A stretch of 13,908 bases of DNA, taken from positions 1-13,908 of the forward strand of contig JASHQO010000441.1 of assembly GCA_030039105.1 (NCBI GenBank), in the 5' to 3' direction. A program made the position numbers and the translations under genes. Below are positions 7,344 to 13,908 of this stretch, piece by piece (positions within the stretch are counted from its first letter, which is position 1; the number at the start of each line of letters is the position of its first letter). This DNA comes from Xanthobacteraceae bacterium. Lineage in GTDB: Bacteria > Pseudomonadota > Alphaproteobacteria > Rhizobiales > Xanthobacteraceae. The notes beneath the pieces were generated by a model, which was given only the letters and a program-made list of their open reading frames with translations, did not search any database and was not told where the DNA came from.

Positions 7344-7748
7344 TCAATGCGGCACCACGGCGGTTGCTTCGATCTCGACCTTGGCCAAGTCCTCGACCAG
7401 GGCCGCGACCTGCACCAGCGTCATGGTCGGAAAATGCTTGCCCATGACGCTGCGATAAGCGGCGCCGACCTCGGCGAGCCGCGACAGATAGTCCTTCCTG
7501 TCGGTGACGTACCAGGTCAGCCGCGTGATGTGCTCCGGCCTGCCGCCCGCCTCGCCGACGAGGGTGACGATGTTGGCCAAGGCCTGACGCACCTGGGCGA
7601 CGAAATCGGTCGAGTCGAACGCCTGCTCCGCGTTCCAGCCGACCTGGCCGGCGATGAACACCAGGCGGCCCTCGGCGACGATGCCGTTGGCAAAGCCCTT
7701 CGGCTTCTTCCAGCTCCGCGGATGCAGAAATTCGAACGTCTCGCTCAT
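7344..7748 (-). CDS. Rid-family protein (YjgF/RidA-like), lacking the catalytic Arg
   Basis: 134 residues with the RidA fold signature: FIAGQVGWN (31-39), a central TRLTWYVTD strand (76-83) and the C-terminal KVEIEATAV (123-131). Archetypal RidA hydrolyses reactive enamines and imines to ketones plus ammonia, using Arg105 in the FPARS motif of the E. coli protein. Here the motif reads FPTMT and Met109 takes the Arg place, while the conserved Glu (E125) remains. It therefore belongs to one of the non-archetypal Rid groups. The start is ATG at 7748, with GAGG 8 bases upstream and a 14-base gap to the ligase stop. The predicted product of 2-aminobenzoyl-CoA dearomatisation is an enamine thioester, so a role in removing ammonia from it is attractive but inferred. 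Alternative: a general metabolite-repair protein. Confidence 0.88.
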   Translation of the reverse strand: MSETFEFLHPRSWKKPKGFANGIVAEGRLVFIAGQVGWNAEQAFDSTDFVAQVRQALANIVTLVGEAGGRPEHITRLTWYVTDRKDYLSRLAEVGAAYRSVMGKHFPTMTLVQVAALVEDLAKVEIEATAVVPH

Positions 7749-7762
7749 CGTTGCGGCCTCGC

Positions 7763-9391
7763 TCACGACGCGCCCGGCTTGAGACGGAAGCGCTGAATTT
7801 TCCCGGTCTGCGTCTTCGGCAGCGCCTCGATGAATTTCACCGAGCGCGGATATTTGAACGGCGCGATCGTTGCCTTGACGTGATCCTGCAGCCGCTTGAC
7901 GGTATCGACGCCGGCGATGACGCCTTCGGCCAGCACCACATGGGCCTCGACGATCTGGCCGCGGCCTTCGTCGGGCGCGCCGATCACCGCGCATTCCTTG
8001 ACGTCGGGATGCGACAGCAGCGCCGCTTCGACCTCCGGGCCGGCGATGTTGTAGCCGGCCGAGATGATCATGTCGTCGTTGCGCGCGGCAAAATGGAAGT
8101 AGCCGGCGTCATCTTGCGTGAACGCATCGCCGGTCAGGTTCCAGCCGTCGCGCACATAGCCGGCCTGCCGCTTGTCGGCGAGATAGCGGCAGCCGGTCGG
8201 GCCGCGCACCGCGAGCTTGCCGACCTCGCCGCGCGGCTTCTCCTTCATGTCGTCGTCGACGATCCTGGCCTGGTAGCCGACGACCGGCTTGCCGGTCGTG
8301 GCCGGCGCGGCGTCGCCGAAGCGATTGGAGATGAAGATGTGCAGCATCTCGGTCGAGCCGATGCCGTCGAGGATCGGCTTGCCGGTCTTTGCCACCCAAT
8401 CGTTGAACACCGGCGCCGGCAGGGTCTCGCCGGCGGACACCGCGGCGCGCAGCGAGGCGAGATTGGCGCCCTGGTTCATGGCCGCCAGCATGGCGCGGTA
8501 AGCGGTGGGCGCGGTGAACGAGATCGTCGCCTTATAGGTCTCGATGATCTCGATCATGTTGGCGGGCGAGGCGTTTTCCAAAAGCGTCGCAGTGGCGCCG
8601 AAACGCAGCGGAAAGATCGCGAGCCCGCCGAGGCCGAAGGTGAAGGCGAGCGGCGGCGAGCCGACGAAGACGTCGTCGGGCGTGACGTTGAGAATCTCCT
8701 TGGCATAGCCGTCGGCGATGATGAGCAGATCGCGGTGGAAATGCATGGTCGCCTTGGGCTCGCCGGTGGTGCCGGAGGTAAAGCCGAGCAGCGCGACGTC
8801 GTCGCGGCCGGTCGGCACCGCATCGAAGGTTACCGCCTTGCTCAGCGCAACGCGGTCGAGCTCGGCGTCGTGATTGGCGGTGCCGTCGAAGCCGATCACC
8901 TGCTTGAGGAATTTGGAGGTCTTGGCGCAAGTGACGAGCTCGTCCATCAGCCGGGTGTCGCATAGCGCCAGCGCCACCTCCGCCTTGTCGACGATCTTGG
9001 TCAATTCGCCGGCGCGCAGCATCGGCATGGTATTGACCACGACCGCGCCGGCTTTGGTGGCGGCGAGCCAGCACGCCACCAGCGCCGGATTGTTGGCGGC
9101 GCGGATCAGGATGCGGTTGCCCGGCTTGACGCCGAAGTCTTCGACCAGCGCGCGGGCGATGCGGTTGGTCCAGTCGGAGAGCTCTTTGTAGGTGCGGCGG
9201 CGGCCGTTGCCGATCAGCGCCACGTGATCGCCAAAGCCGCGCGCCACCATGCGGTCGGTCAGCTCGACCCCCGCATTGAGCGTCTCCGGATAGTCGAAAT
9301 CTTTGCGCGAAATCTCCGGCCATAGCTGCGACGGCGGAAGATTGTCGCGGGTGAAGGTGTCGGTGTGGGCGGAACGGCCAAGCGACGCCAT
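7763..9391 (-). CDS. AMP-forming benzoate-CoA ligase family enzyme, probable 2-aminobenzoate-CoA ligase
   Basis: 542 residues, the size of benzoate- and aminobenzoate-CoA ligases. Motifs in order: P-loop TSGTTGEPK (205-213), SAGETLP (319-325), GIGSTE (343-348), LTGD (419-422), hinge region AARNDDMIISAGYNI, and the C-terminal catalytic Lys531 in PKTQTGKIQ. The enzyme adenylates a carboxylate and transfers it to CoA; an aromatic acid is likely from overall family resemblance (ALVACWLAATKAGAVVVNTM, FTFGLGGLAIFPLRFGA). The monooxygenase/reductase domain upstream suggests anthranilate, with salicylate or benzoate as alternatives. Two ATGs compete: 9397 overlaps the dehydrogenase stop (ATGA) but AGGAG sits only one base before it. 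ATG at 9391 has AGGAG at 7 bases and was chosen; the difference is two residues. It would supply the entry substrate for the pathway. Confidence 0.9.
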   Translation of the reverse strand: MASLGRSAHTDTFTRDNLPPSQLWPEISRKDFDYPETLNAGVELTDRMVARGFGDHVALIGNGRRRTYKELSDWTNRIARALVEDFGVKPGNRILIRAANNPALVACWLAATKAGAVVVNTMPMLRAGELTKIVDKAEVALALCDTRLMDELVTCAKTSKFLKQVIGFDGTANHDAELDRVALSKAVTFDAVPTGRDDVALLGFTSGTTGEPKATMHFHRDLLIIADGYAKEILNVTPDDVFVGSPPLAFTFGLGGLAIFPLRFGATATLLENASPANMIEIIETYKATISFTAPTAYRAMLAAMNQGANLASLRAAVSAGETLPAPVFNDWVAKTGKPILDGIGSTEMLHIFISNRFGDAAPATTGKPVVGYQARIVDDDMKEKPRGEVGKLAVRGPTGCRYLADKRQAGYVRDGWNLTGDAFTQDDAGYFHFAARNDDMIISAGYNIAGPEVEAALLSHPDVKECAVIGAPDEGRGQIVEAHVVLAEGVIAGVDTVKRLQDHVKATIAPFKYPRSVKFIEALPKTQTGKIQRFRLKPGAS

Positions 9392-9393
9392 GG

Positions 9394-10545
9394 TCATGCT
9401 CCTGCAAGCACTTGCCGTGCGATGACGACTTTCTGGACCTCGGATGCGCCCTCGTAGATGCGCAGCGCGCGGATTTCGCGGTAGAGCCGCTCGACGACGT
9501 GGCCGTGGCGGACGCCGTCGCCGCCATGTAGCTGCACCGCCTTGTCGATGACCCGTTGCGCCTGCTCGGTGGCGAACAGCTTGGCCATGGCGGCTTCGCG
9601 GGTGACGCGGGCGGCGCCGCCGTCCTTGGCCCAGGCGGCGCGATAGACGAGCAGCGCCGCGGCGTCGACATCGAGCGCCATCTCGGCGATCGACGCCTGC
9701 ACCATCTGCAGGTCGGCCAGCGGGCCGCCGAACAGCTCGCGGCTCTTTGCCCGCGCGACCGCTTCGTCGAGCGCCCGGCGCGCGAAGCCGAGCGCGGCGG
9801 CGCCGACGGTCGAGCGGAAGATGTCGAGCGTCGCCATGGCGATCTTGAATCCTTCGCCCGGCGCGCCGATCATCGCGGCAGCCGGCACGGTGACGCGCTC
9901 GAATTTCAGCCGCGCCAGTGGATGCGGCGCGATGACATCGATGCGTTCGGCGACGGAAAAGCCCGCCAATTTCTTGCCGGGCACCAGGAAGGCAGAGAGA
10001 CCTTTGGCGCCGGGACCTTCGCCGGTGCGGGCAAAGACGACGTACATGTCGGCAATGCCGCCGTTGGAGATCCAGGTTTTTTCGCCGTCGAGAATATAGC
10101 CGTCGCCGTAGCGCTGCGCGGTCAGCGCGATATTGGCGACGTCGGAGCCGGATTGTTGCTCGCTCAACGCGAACGCGGCGATGGCGTCGCCGCTGCGCGT
10201 GCGCTTGAGCCAGTCGCGCTGCTTGGCATTGCCGACCAGGCTGATCGGGCCGGCGCCCAGGCCCTGCATGGCGAAGGCGAAATCGGCGAGCCCGTCGTGG
10301 CGTGCCAGCGTCTCGCGAATGAGGCAGAGCGTGCGCACGTCGAGCGGCGCCGGTGCCTCGGGAGCCGGCGCGGTATGGGCGAGCCAGCCGTCGCGGCCGA
10401 GCTTTTGCACGAGATCGCGGCAGGCGGCATCGACGTCGCCATGATCGGCCGGCAAGTTAGCGGCGCACCAGCGCTCGAGCTCCTCGGCCAGCGCGCGATG
10501 GCGGTCGGTGAAGAACGGCCAGGTGAGGAAACTCTTGTCCGCCAC
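9394..10545 (-). CDS. Acyl-CoA dehydrogenase 2 (canonical)
   Basis: 383 residues with the full family pattern: FALSEQQSGSD (125-135) and WISNGG (158-163) for flavin and substrate binding, GEGFKIAMATLD (230-241), and the C-terminal RIYEGASEVQK with catalytic Glu365. It should oxidise an acyl-CoA at C2-C3 with FAD and reduce ETF. The FADFAM/APHPL regions resemble dehydrogenases found next to aryl-CoA degradation genes, so a cyclic or short-chain CoA ester in the anthranilate route is inferred. The start is GTG at 10545, with GGAG 7 bases upstream; the next in-frame candidates lie well inside the N-terminal helix. It is separated from the crotonase gene by a 134-base repeat-bearing spacer and is followed without real gap by the ligase. 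Unlike dehydrogenase 1 in this window, it keeps all catalytic residues. Confidence 0.93.
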   Translation of the reverse strand: MADKSFLTWPFFTDRHRALAEELERWCAANLPADHGDVDAACRDLVQKLGRDGWLAHTAPAPEAPAPLDVRTLCLIRETLARHDGLADFAFAMQGLGAGPISLVGNAKQRDWLKRTRSGDAIAAFALSEQQSGSDVANIALTAQRYGDGYILDGEKTWISNGGIADMYVVFARTGEGPGAKGLSAFLVPGKKLAGFSVAERIDVIAPHPLARLKFERVTVPAAAMIGAPGEGFKIAMATLDIFRSTVGAAALGFARRALDEAVARAKSRELFGGPLADLQMVQASIAEMALDVDAAALLVYRAAWAKDGGAARVTREAAMAKLFATEQAQRVIDKAVQLHGGDGVRHGHVVERLYREIRALRIYEGASEVQKVVIARQVLAGA

Positions 10546-10560
10546 GGCTTAGCTCCGCTC

Positions 10561-10580
10561 ATTCCGGCACAAGCGGGAAT
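10561..10580. repeat. Short hairpin ATTCCGGC-ACAA-GCGGGAAT
   Basis: Two 8-base arms with one mismatch flank a four-base ACAA loop. The pattern resembles the 'ATTCCGGCACAAGCCGGAAT' dispersed repeat common in Bradyrhizobiaceae genomes (recalled, not searched). It lies 13 bases outside the larger inverted repeat and just upstream of the ribosome binding site of acyl-CoA dehydrogenase 2, so it may shape the 5' end or stability of that mRNA segment. Confidence 0.55.
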
Positions 10581-10592
10581 CCAGGAGCCGCC

Positions 10593-10674
10593 CGTCATTG
10601 CGAGGAGCGCAGCGACGAAGCAATCCAGCAGCGGCACTGCCGCGTGGATTGCTTCGCTTGCGCTCGCAATGACG
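10593..10674. repeat. Dispersed imperfect inverted repeat forming a long hairpin
   Basis: The left arm (10593-10627, beginning CGTCATTGCGAGG and ending GAAGCAATCCA) pairs with the right arm (10645-10674, beginning TGGATTGCTTCG and ending CGCAATGACG). Perfect outer and inner segments flank a bulged middle in which the left arm is five bases longer. The loop (10628-10644) itself contains GCGGC-ACT-GCCGC (10631-10643). The unit ends five bases before the crotonase stop codon. Repeats of this wording are widespread between genes in Bradyrhizobium and Rhodopseudomonas relatives, from memory. It is the only sizeable non-coding block in the cluster. In RNA it would make a strong stem, a likely place for processing, 3'-end protection of the upstream transcript or partial termination. 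There is no T-run typical of a rho-independent terminator. Confidence 0.8.
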
Positions 10675-10679
10675 CATTG

Positions 10680-11492
10680 TCAGTTGCCCTCGAACGCCGG
10701 TTTCTGCTTGGCGACGAACGCGCGATAGGCGCGCTCGAAGTCGCCGGTCTGCATGCAGATGGCTTGCGCCTGCGCCTCGGCCTCGATGGCCTGGTCGAGG
10801 CTCATCGACCATTCCTGATTGAGCTGCGTCTTGGTGATGCCGTTGGCGAAAGCCGGGCCGGCCGCGATTTTTTGCGCCAGCGCCAGCGCTTCCCGTTCGA
10901 GCGCATCGGCGGCGACCAGCTTGTTGAAAAAGCCCCAGGCCTCGCCTTCCTGCGCCGTCATGGCGCGGCCGGTGTAGAGCAGCTCGGCGGCGCGGCCCTG
11001 GCCGATGATGCGCGGCAGGATCGCGCATGCGCCCATGTCGCAGCCGGCAAGCCCGACGCGGTTGAACAGGAAGGCGGTCTGCGCGCTTGGCGTCGCCAGG
11101 CGCAGGTCGGAGGCCATGGCGATGATGGCGCCGGCGCCGGCGCAGACGCCGTCGATCGCGGCGATGATCGGCTTGCCGCAATGGAGCATGGCCTTGACCA
11201 GATCGCCGGTCATGCGCGTGAACGCGAGCAATTGCTTCATGTCCATCGCCACCAGCGGGCCGATGATCTCGTGCACGTCGCCGCCGGAGCAGAAATTGCC
11301 GCCGTTGGGTAAAAACACCGCGGCGCGGACATCGTCGGCGTAAGCCAGATCGCGGAAGGTGTCGCGCAGCTCGGCGTAGGAGTCGAAGGTCAGGGGATTC
11401 TTGCGCGCCGGCCGGTTGAGCCGGATCGCGGCGACGGCGCCGTCGGTGCGCCAAAGAAAGTGCTTGGGCTTGAGCGCCGCCATCCGCGTCAT
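10680..11492 (-). CDS. Crotonase-fold (enoyl-CoA hydratase/isomerase family) protein, atypical active site
   Basis: 270 residues. The oxyanion-hole motifs are clear: FCSGGDVHEI (67-76) and DGVCAGAGAIIAMASD (114-129). The two Glu residues that carry out hydration in enoyl-CoA hydratase (E144 and E164 in rat) are missing; the aligned positions are Ile123 and Arg145. Asp152, in GLAGCDMG, aligns with the catalytic Asp of dienoyl-CoA isomerase. A simple hydratase is therefore doubtful, and an isomerase, a C-C hydrolase acting on a cyclic beta-keto thioester (BadI-like role) or a deaminating lyase are alternatives. ATG at 11492 was chosen: it overlaps the MarR stop (ATGA) and has GGAGG 7 bases upstream. 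A GTG five codons earlier overlaps that site and is unlikely. Its place between the regulator and dehydrogenase 2 argues for a core pathway role. Confidence 0.9.
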   Translation of the reverse strand: MTRMAALKPKHFLWRTDGAVAAIRLNRPARKNPLTFDSYAELRDTFRDLAYADDVRAAVFLPNGGNFCSGGDVHEIIGPLVAMDMKQLLAFTRMTGDLVKAMLHCGKPIIAAIDGVCAGAGAIIAMASDLRLATPSAQTAFLFNRVGLAGCDMGACAILPRIIGQGRAAELLYTGRAMTAQEGEAWGFFNKLVAADALEREALALAQKIAAGPAFANGITKTQLNQEWSMSLDQAIEAEAQAQAICMQTGDFERAYRAFVAKQKPAFEGN

Positions 11493-11968
11493 GCTTCGCC
11501 CTCCCACTCGCTGCGAAACGATTTCAGCTTTGCCGACATCTGCTCGGCATCGCGCACCGAAAGGCCGCCGAGCAGCTCATCGACCCAGCGCTCATGCGCC
11601 GCCGCCATGTCGGCGAACAGCGTGCGGCCTTTGCGGGTGAGGCTGATGAACGAGGTGCGGCGGTCGCCGTTGCGCTGGGCGCGCGCCACCAGGCCGTCGG
11701 ACACCAGGCGGTCGACGATGCCGGTGACATTGCCGTTCGACACCATCAAGAAACGCGAAACCTCGCTCATCAGCATGCCATCGGGCTTGCGGTAAAGCGC
11801 CGCCATCACGTCGAAGCGCGGCAGGGTAGCCTTGAACTGGACCTTCAGCCGCTCGCGCGCCACGCCTTCGATCAGCCGGCTGGCGCGCAGCAGCCTGATC
11901 CACAGCCGCAGCCGCGCCTTGCTGTCGCTTTCCTTGGGTGCAAGCGCAGGCAGCGGCGCGCTCACCAT
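11489..11968 (-). CDS. MarR-family transcriptional regulator
   Basis: 159 residues with the MarR winged-helix layout. It has a long N-terminal helix, the helix-turn-helix around MLMSEVSRFLMVSNGNVTGIVDRLV (65-89), the wing with RNGDRRTSFISLT (99-111, where the DRR motif matches the family) and a C-terminal dimerisation helix. MarR proteins usually repress neighbouring catabolic genes and are released by a small aromatic or CoA-thioester ligand; BadR and similar regulators of aryl-CoA pathways are relevant precedents. ATG at 11968 follows GGGAGG at 6 bases and overlaps the SDR stop by 7 bases; an adjacent GTG (11965) is possible. It is embedded within the operon and not divergent, so if it controls this operon it also controls itself. 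Its operator should lie upstream of the window. Confidence 0.93.
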   Translation of the reverse strand: MVSAPLPALAPKESDSKARLRLWIRLLRASRLIEGVARERLKVQFKATLPRFDVMAALYRKPDGMLMSEVSRFLMVSNGNVTGIVDRLVSDGLVARAQRNGDRRTSFISLTRKGRTLFADMAAAHERWVDELLGGLSVRDAEQMSAKLKSFRSEWEGEA

Positions 11969-12726
11969 GTCTCGCCTCCCGAAATCGAGATCGCCTGGCC
12001 GGTGATGCCGGCCGAGCCTTCGGCGCATAGCCACAGCACCGCGTCGGCGACTTCCTGGGGCTGGATGAATCGGCCTTGCGGATTATTGGCCTGCAGCATC
12101 TTGCGCGCCTCGGCCTCGTCGACTTTCGTCTTGGCCGCGATGCGGTCGACGGCACGGTCGAGCAGCGAGGTTTCGGTGAAGCCGGGGCAGACCGCGTTCA
12201 CGGTGATGCCGGTCGTGGCGGTCTCGGCGGCAAGCGCGCGCATCAGTCCGATGACGCCGTGCTTGGCGGCAACGTAAGGCGCCACGTAGGCATAGCCCTT
12301 CAGGCCCGCAGTCGAAGCGGTGAAGACGATGCGGCCCCATTTTTGCTCGCGCATGCCGGCGAGCGCCGGCCGCACCGAGAGGAACGCGCCGGTGAGGTTG
12401 ACGGCGAGCGTCCTGTCCCAGAGCTCGAGCGAAACGTCTTCCGCCGGCGCGCTTCCCGCCGCGCCGGCATTGGCGACCACGATGGCGAACTTGCCGCGGG
12501 CCTTTTGCGCCTGCATGTAGAGCTTGCCGATCGATGTCTCGTCGGTGACGTCGGCCGCCGCGGCGTGAATGTTGCCGTGGCGCTCGGCGGTGAATTCGAG
12601 CTCCTCCATGCGGCGCCCGCAGATCGTGACGTGCGCGCCGGCATCGGCCAGCGCGAAGGCAATGGCGGCGCCGATGCCGCCGCCGCCGCCGGTGACCAGC
12701 GCATGTTTTCCGGAAAGGTCAGTCAT
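11962..12726 (-). CDS. Short-chain dehydrogenase/reductase (SDR), probable hydroxyacyl-CoA dehydrogenase
   Basis: 254 residues, classical SDR. It has the Rossmann motif TGGGGGIG (12-19), NAG (86-88), Asn110, Ser138 and Tyr151-x-x-x-Lys155 of the catalytic tetrad, and PGFTETSL (181-188) after the active site. Gly37-Arg38-Arg39 after the second strand suggests NADP(H) may be used. It would oxidise or reduce a hydroxyl/keto group; beside the ring monooxygenase/reductase, a hydroxylated cyclic CoA ester is the likely substrate (inference). ATG at 12726 begins 2 bases after the stop of the preceding gene, with only a weak GGTG site, so coupled translation is probable. The frame stays open far upstream to 13200, but that part is an Arg-rich shadow of the reductase gene. 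The stop lies 7 bases inside the MarR gene. Confidence 0.93.
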   Translation of the reverse strand: MTDLSGKHALVTGGGGGIGAAIAFALADAGAHVTICGRRMEELEFTAERHGNIHAAAADVTDETSIGKLYMQAQKARGKFAIVVANAGAAGSAPAEDVSLELWDRTLAVNLTGAFLSVRPALAGMREQKWGRIVFTASTAGLKGYAYVAPYVAAKHGVIGLMRALAAETATTGITVNAVCPGFTETSLLDRAVDRIAAKTKVDEAEARKMLQANNPQGRFIQPQEVADAVLWLCAEGSAGITGQAISISGGETW

Positions 12727-12728
12727 CG

Positions 12729-13908
12729 TCACACCGCCGCTGTTGGAAGCTCGCCGCCGCCCGCGGCGCTGGAGAGTCGATAGAGTTGATCGCGGCCGGC
12801 GTAATAGGGCTGCGGCCAGGTTTCGCCGCGGTCGCCGAGCCTGGCGGCGGCATGAAGCGTCCAATACGGATCGGCGAGATGCGGCCGCGCCAGGCAGACG
12901 AGGTCGGCGCGGCCGGCCATCAGGATCGAATTGACGTGGTCCGGCTCGAAGACGTTGCCGACCGCCATGGTGGCCATGCCGGTCTCGTTGCGGATGCGGT
13001 CGGAGAACGGCGTCTGGAACATGCGGCCGTAGACCGGCCGGGCGTTGATCGAGGTCTGGCCCGCCGACACGTCGCAGATATCGACGCCGGCTTGCTGGAG
13101 CAGACGGCTGATCGCGACCGCGTCGCGCGGCTCGATGCCGTCGGCGCCGACCCAGTCGCAAGCCGAGATGCGCACCGAAATCGGCTTTTGCGCCGGCCAC
13201 GCCGCGCGCACCGCGTGGAAGATTTCCAGCGGATAGCGCATGCGGTTTTCGAGGCTGCCGCCGTATTCGTCGGTGCGCTTGTTGGTGAGCGGCGTGATGA
13301 ACGAGGACAAGAGATAGCCGTGGGCGCAGTGCAGCTCCAGCATGTCGAAGCCGCAGCGCGCCGCCATTTCGGCCGAGGCGACGAACTGCTCGCGCACCTT
13401 GTCCATGTCGGCCCGCGTCATGGCGTGAGCGATCTGGTTGCGCGGCGACCAGGTAACCGCCGAAGGCGCCAGCAGCGGCCAGTTGTCGGACGGCAGCGGC
13501 GCGTCCATCTCCTCCCAGCCGAGCTGGGTCGAGCCCTTGGCGCCGGAATGGCCGAGTTGGCAGCAGATTTTCGCGTCGGTCTCGGCGTGGACGAAATCGA
13601 CGATGCGCTTCCAGGCCGCTTCGTGCTCGGGCGCGTACATTCCGGTGCAGCCGGGCGTGATGCGGCCTTCGGGGCTGACGCAGGTCATCTCGATGCAGAC
13701 CAGGCCGGCGCCGCCCTTGGCGCGCTCGCCGTAGTGGACGAGGTGCCAGTCGGTCGGGCAGCCGTCGACCGCCTTATATTGCGCCATCGGCGACACCACG
13801 ACGCGATTCTTCAGGCGCATGTCGCGCAGCCGGAACGGCGCGAACATCGGCCGGCGAATGAGATTGTCGCCGGCGCCGGCGAGCTTTTGGAACCAGGCCT
13901 CGGCGCCT
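12729..13908 (-). CDS. C-terminal old-yellow-enzyme domain of a 2-aminobenzoyl-CoA monooxygenase/reductase-type (salicylyl-CoA 5-hydroxylase-like) protein, 5' end outside window
   Basis: 392 residues are visible and the frame is open to the window edge. An FMN-dependent OYE domain begins near an internal Met at 13847: MFAPFRLRDMRLKNRVVVSPM, ITPGCTG, HSGAKGS, HCAHGYLLSSF with the paired catalytic His (residues 173 and 176 counted from that Met), TDEYGGSLENRMR and ARPHLADPYWTLHAA. At least 20 residues precede that Met in frame (ending AWFQKLAGAGDNLIRRP), just as in fused proteins with an N-terminal flavin monooxygenase domain. In Azoarcus such a fusion hydroxylates 2-aminobenzoyl-CoA at C5 and reduces the ring, giving 2-amino-5-oxocyclohex-1-ene-carboxyl-CoA. 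I infer the same here. A stand-alone OYE starting at 13847 is less likely, since no ribosome site precedes it. The stop is 2 bases before the SDR ATG. Confidence 0.85.
   Translation of the reverse strand, partial: GAEAWFQKLAGAGDNLIRRPMFAPFRLRDMRLKNRVVVSPMAQYKAVDGCPTDWHLVHYGERAKGGAGLVCIEMTCVSPEGRITPGCTGMYAPEHEAAWKRIVDFVHAETDAKICCQLGHSGAKGSTQLGWEEMDAPLPSDNWPLLAPSAVTWSPRNQIAHAMTRADMDKVREQFVASAEMAARCGFDMLELHCAHGYLLSSFITPLTNKRTDEYGGSLENRMRYPLEIFHAVRAAWPAQKPISVRISACDWVGADGIEPRDAVAISRLLQQAGVDICDVSAGQTSINARPVYGRMFQTPFSDRIRNETGMATMAVGNVFEPDHVNSILMAGRADLVCLARPHLADPYWTLHAAARLGDRGETWPQPYYAGRDQLYRLSSAAGGGELPTAAV

Noticed and set aside
4379..7447. Plus-strand open frame of about 1022 codons
   Set aside because: It is antisense to HyuA and thiolase, which have clear family motifs. 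Its translation is rich in Arg, Ala, His and Gly with no motif, as expected of the opposite strand of GC-rich codons.
10549..11454. Alternative minus-strand frame over the crotonase gene and the repeat
   Set aside because: Arg/His-rich translation without motifs; the crotonase frame carries FCSGGD and the CoA-binding signature.
12727..13200. N-terminal extension of the SDR frame
   Set aside because: The extra residues are Arg-rich and overlap the OYE domain gene. The SDR Rossmann motif starts right after ATG at 12726.
13845..13847. Independent start of a stand-alone old yellow enzyme
   Set aside because: The frame continues to the window edge with sensible sequence, no ribosome site precedes this ATG, and the similarity is to the fused monooxygenase/reductase family.

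Overview
The window comes from a GC-rich alphaproteobacterium. Codon use, crowded ORFs with long antisense shadow frames, and a dispersed 'CGTCATTGCGAGG...GAAGCAATCCA' inverted repeat between two genes all point to the Bradyrhizobium/Rhodopseudomonas group or a close relative. That placement is from memory of such repeats, not from a search. All thirteen genes lie on the minus strand, so transcription runs from high to low coordinates. Most neighbours overlap or are separated by only a few bases, which suggests one long catabolic operon. Both ends are cut by the window.

Upstream half (13908 down to about 7344): the C-terminal old-yellow-enzyme part of a 2-aminobenzoyl-CoA monooxygenase/reductase-type protein (the family often labelled bifunctional salicylyl-CoA 5-hydroxylase/oxidoreductase), an SDR dehydrogenase, a MarR regulator, a crotonase-fold enzyme, an acyl-CoA dehydrogenase, a benzoate/2-aminobenzoate-CoA ligase and a Rid-family protein. 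This is the gene set expected for the aerobic CoA-ester route for anthranilate. The acid is activated to its CoA thioester, the ring is hydroxylated and reduced to a non-aromatic 2-amino-5-oxo-cyclohexene carboxyl-CoA, and beta-oxidation-like steps follow.

Downstream half (about 7288 down to 1): a thiolase, HyuA and HyuB of the ATP-dependent hydantoinase/oxoprolinase/ketone-carboxylase superfamily, a second and unusual acyl-CoA dehydrogenase, and a two-subunit B12-dependent acyl-CoA mutase (small cobalamin subunit complete, large subunit truncated by the window edge). The last five genes are joined by four consecutive 4-base stop/start overlaps.

Hypothesis (inference): the upstream half opens the anthranilate ring and the downstream half processes the open-chain product. 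If ring opening gives a 4-oxopimelyl-CoA-like gamma-keto acid, ordinary beta-oxidation stalls, and HyuAB, the second dehydrogenase and the mutase are the candidates for removing the block. Several enzymes lack the usual catalytic residues of their families: the Rid protein has no catalytic Arg, the crotonase lacks both hydratase Glu residues, acyl-CoA dehydrogenase 1 has Gly in place of the catalytic Glu, and HyuB has Gln at a metal-ligand His position. This fits enzymes specialised for unusual substrates. There is no stretch above 300 bases without a gene. No tRNA, rRNA, CRISPR array, insertion sequence or clear promoter was seen.
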